Assembly (NCBI GenBank): GCA_036405135.1
Contig: DASWYF010000024.1
Span: 1 to 64,000, forward strand
DNA length: 64,000 bases
Reading direction: 5' to 3'
DNA from: Verrucomicrobiia bacterium
Lineage (GTDB): Bacteria > Verrucomicrobiota > Verrucomicrobiia > Limisphaerales > JAEYXS01
Positions 62,358-64,000 of the stretch are shown here, piece by piece. Below the pieces are notes generated by a model. The model made no database searches. It had not been told where the DNA came from and worked only from the letters and a program-made list of their open reading frames with translations. A program made the translations under genes and the position numbers. Numbering within the stretch: the first letter of the stretch is position 1; each line of letters opens with the position of its first letter.

Positions 62358-62846
62358 ATGAAAAAGAAAGTATTGGCTATTACATTTGCGGCGGCAACGG
62401 TGTTTGCTGTGGGATGCAAGCCCAGCCCGCAACCAACTCCCAATGACAAACCGGTCAATCAGGGCGTTGATGCGACAGCCCGCCAGGTGGAGAAGGTCCA
62501 GAATGAAACGGCAGCTGCAGCGAAAGAAATCAATGAATATGCCTATGCCCAGAGGGCAGAATTCGCCGACAAGATGAAAGTGCAGCTGGCGGATATCAAA
62601 AAAGAGATGGATATGCTGGCTGCCCGTCTCGAGAACGCAAGTGAGCCCACTAAAACAGAGGGCAAAGCAAAATTGGAAGCGCTAAAGGTCAAAGTGGCTT
62701 CCCTGGACAAACAATTGGATGGCATCAAAGACGCCAGCGAATCGAGCTGGAACGACGTCAAATCAGGTTTCCAGAAAACCTATGACGATGTGAAGGATTC
62801 ATTCCAACAGGCGCGCCAATGGTTGAGTGACAAGATCGCTCCCTAA
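62358..62846 (+). CDS. Coiled-coil lipoprotein
   Basis: A 162-aa lipoprotein with the lipobox AVGC, a Pro-rich linker (KPSPQPTPNDKPVNQGV) and a long helical, heptad-rich part (VEKVQNETAAAAKEINEYAY, and later KLEALKVKVASLDKQL). GAAAGGAATAAT precedes the ATG. Its build resembles Lpp-type or peptidoglycan-tethering spacers and late-stage envelope proteins, but there is no named family that I recognise. It probably shares a transcript with the barrel gene upstream. A strong terminator follows. Confidence 0.7.
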   Translation: MKKKVLAITFAAATVFAVGCKPSPQPTPNDKPVNQGVDATARQVEKVQNETAAAAKEINEYAYAQRAEFADKMKVQLADIKKEMDMLAARLENASEPTKTEGKAKLEALKVKVASLDKQLDGIKDASESSWNDVKSGFQKTYDDVKDSFQQARQWLSDKIAP

Positions 62847-62864
62847 AAAGATCGATCTGCTCAT

Positions 62865-62904
62865 AACGCGCCGGGCGATTGCTACTCTGCCCGGCGCGTT
62901 TTAA
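62865..62904 (+). terminator. Strong rho-independent terminator
   Basis: AACGCGCCGGGC (62865-62876) pairs perfectly over 12 bp with GCCCGGCGCGTT (62889-62900), followed by TTAATTT. Confidence 0.85.
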
Positions 62905-63314
62905 TTTGTTTGATCAATGGTGTTCCGAAGTCCCGGCTTCCCGGTTTCTGATGCTATAACGAGTTGTGTTTCCCGTTGTCAGATATCGCTGCAAATCAAC
63001 CCATCGAAGCAGCCCTAAGTTTCTGACAGCTTGACTGCAGATCAAGAGGAAATGGATTGAGGCTGTCTCAAAAGGTTTCACAGGGAGGATGCTCTATGGT
63101 GGAATTTCTCTGGTTGGCCTATCTTTTCTGAAGCGAATTGCTTTCGCTCATCGGGCCGGGCGGATAATCTCGATTCTCCAACCTTATCTCCGTCAGAAGG
63201 CGGCGCTCAGCAACTCACTCCTGCATGTCGGATTTAATGAGTTGCTGCCGTTCCTATTAGTCAGTCTTTAATGAGGGGATTGATTATTTCCGGCCAAATC
63301 AAAATGGCAAGATG
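62905..63314. other. Intergenic region, no gene supported
   Basis: About 400 bases between two convergent terminators. A 60-codon frame at 63089-63271 has no ribosome-binding site or family resemblance and is not called. The stretch may be remnant DNA. Confidence 0.45.
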
Positions 63315-63347
63315 CAAAAAGAGAAGGCGACTGTGTAAGCCGCCTTC
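63315..63347 (-). terminator. Terminator of the last gene
   Basis: GAAGGCG (63323-63329) pairs with CGCCTTC (63341-63347). Leftward it runs into TCTTTTTGC. Confidence 0.7.
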
Positions 63348-63385
63348 AAGTATGGTTTAATTTTATTGTTGGAAGTTTTGAAATA

Positions 63386-64000
63386 TTAACCCACGCGACC
63401 GGGGTTAACATTGATCTTGGATACTTTTCCGTCGACACTGCTTACCCAGATTTCGCCGACTTTGAGATCGATCTTGGTGTCTTTTTTGGCTGCCCAGATC
63501 GAGATTTTCCAAATGGGGAAACCCTCTGTTCCCTGGGTTAGTGTCATATCCGTTCCCATTACTTTCAAATTTTCAAGGATGGGTTCCCGAAGCGCTATGT
63601 CCAAGGCCTTGTCAGAGTCAACTTTGAGTTGGGATGCGTCCATCTCGGCGTATTGCTCAGTGGTCAGGCCTAGTAATTGGACATTGCGCTTCACGCTGAC
63701 CAGGTTGCCTGCCGTAAACTTGAGTTCCGTACCCGTAGCGAAACGCGATGTGGCGTTTTCCACCGGGGTCAGGCTTTCAAAATACACCACATACCAGGTC
63801 GTGGGAGTGGTGCTGCGGGAAGATTTATCCGAGCGGATTTGGACGATTTTGTCCCGTGATTGTTCGATCACGTACTTGTTGCCTTCTTTGGCTAAATCCA
63901 AGGCCGTGCGATCAAGGACCGAGGCTGTCAATAAGCCACAAGCCATGACGAGAGTCAGACCTAGAGTTGCGATTTTTGAGAACTGAAATGTAGTTTTCAT
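63386..64000 (-). CDS. Exported protein of unknown function
   Basis: A 204-aa protein whose ATG is the last codon of the window, so it is complete but its promoter is outside. A signal peptide (IATLGLTLVMACGLLTAS) precedes a mature part with DLAKEGNKYVIEQSRDKIVQ and then alternating strands. PIWKISIWAAKKDTKIDLKV and WVSSVDGKVSKINVNPGRVG resemble the PepSY-like pattern of W.v.....v..dGkv. No named family is certain. Confidence 0.6.
   Translation of the reverse strand: MKTTFQFSKIATLGLTLVMACGLLTASVLDRTALDLAKEGNKYVIEQSRDKIVQIRSDKSSRSTTPTTWYVVYFESLTPVENATSRFATGTELKFTAGNLVSVKRNVQLLGLTTEQYAEMDASQLKVDSDKALDIALREPILENLKVMGTDMTLTQGTEGFPIWKISIWAAKKDTKIDLKVGEIWVSSVDGKVSKINVNPGRVG

Noticed and set aside
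63089-63271. 60-codon plus-strand frame
   Set aside because: No ribosome-binding site, no family pattern, and it lies between two terminators.
1-64000. CRISPR arrays, rRNA operons, insertion sequences or integrase-flanked islands
   Set aside because: I found no regular spacer-repeat pattern, rRNA sequence, transposase or integrase signature.

Overview
The window looks like chromosomal DNA of a Gram-negative bacterium of the PVC group, most likely a soil or freshwater Verrucomicrobiota (Pedosphaera/Limisphaerales type). This is an inference. The support is LPS genes (kdsA, kdsC, lptC-lptA-lptB), a very large DUF4175-type membrane protein next to a squalene-cyclase-like protein, secreted PQQ-propeller proteins, secreted proteins with a PEP-CTERM-like tail, and HPr kinase with HPr. 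One tRNA gene (Leu, CAA) is present. I see no rRNA, CRISPR array, insertion sequence or prophage.

Layout. 0.5-3.6 kb: transglutaminase-like protein, CHASE3-PAS sensor, DUF1802 protein, Maf nucleotide pyrophosphatase. 3.8-8.0 kb: one giant TIR-membrane-coiled coil-16xWD40 protein. 8.0-11 kb: an Mla-type lipid transporter (permease, ATPase, MCE protein) whose ATPase has lost several catalytic motif residues. 11-16 kb: a TrhO-RluA fusion, tRNA-Leu, a hybrid kinase and a MarR regulator. 16.4-20.4 kb: two secreted PQQ-propeller proteins. 20.4-24.5 kb: a LuxE-like ligase, a small coiled-coil protein, an aldehyde dehydrogenase and an iron-containing alcohol dehydrogenase, which together look like an acid-to-alcohol reduction cluster. 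24.5-29 kb: membrane and secreted proteins, including two paralogues ending in a KVPEFHPG-type sorting tail. 29-38 kb: transaldolase, squalene-cyclase-like protein, DUF4175 giant, GYF-domain membrane protein. 38-45 kb: kdsA, kdsC, lptC, lptA, lptB, hprK, ptsH, gatC, gatA, a housekeeping block of envelope and translation genes.

44.7-49.2 kb, minus strand: a compact operon starting with a GbsR/MarR regulator that has a perfect palindromic operator over its own -10 box. A 51-aa membrane protein, a DCC thiol-redox protein, a wax-synthase-type MBOAT acyltransferase, a four-helix membrane protein and an NAD-dependent epimerase follow. A decayed TIGR01777-type epimerase and a DUF2071 protein lie at the end.

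49.3-63 kb: an envelope-stress island. It carries protoglobin, DUF3185, DUF1328, AI-2E transporter, CsbD, a YflT-like protein, an lmo0937-type peptide, DUF883, a holin-family protein, outer-membrane barrels, a BON lipoprotein and a coiled-coil lipoprotein. In its middle is a three-gene phosphorelay: CHASE3 hybrid kinase, REC-kinase, and an NtrC-type sigma-54 activator. I found sigma-54 (-24/-12) promoter matches in front of the BON gene (perfect), the lmo0937-type gene and csbD (one or two mismatches). The best candidate for an undescribed system is therefore a sigma-54 cell-envelope stress regulon encoded beside its own phosphorelay.

Limits: all calls come from reading sequence, motifs and gene order. 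No database search was run.
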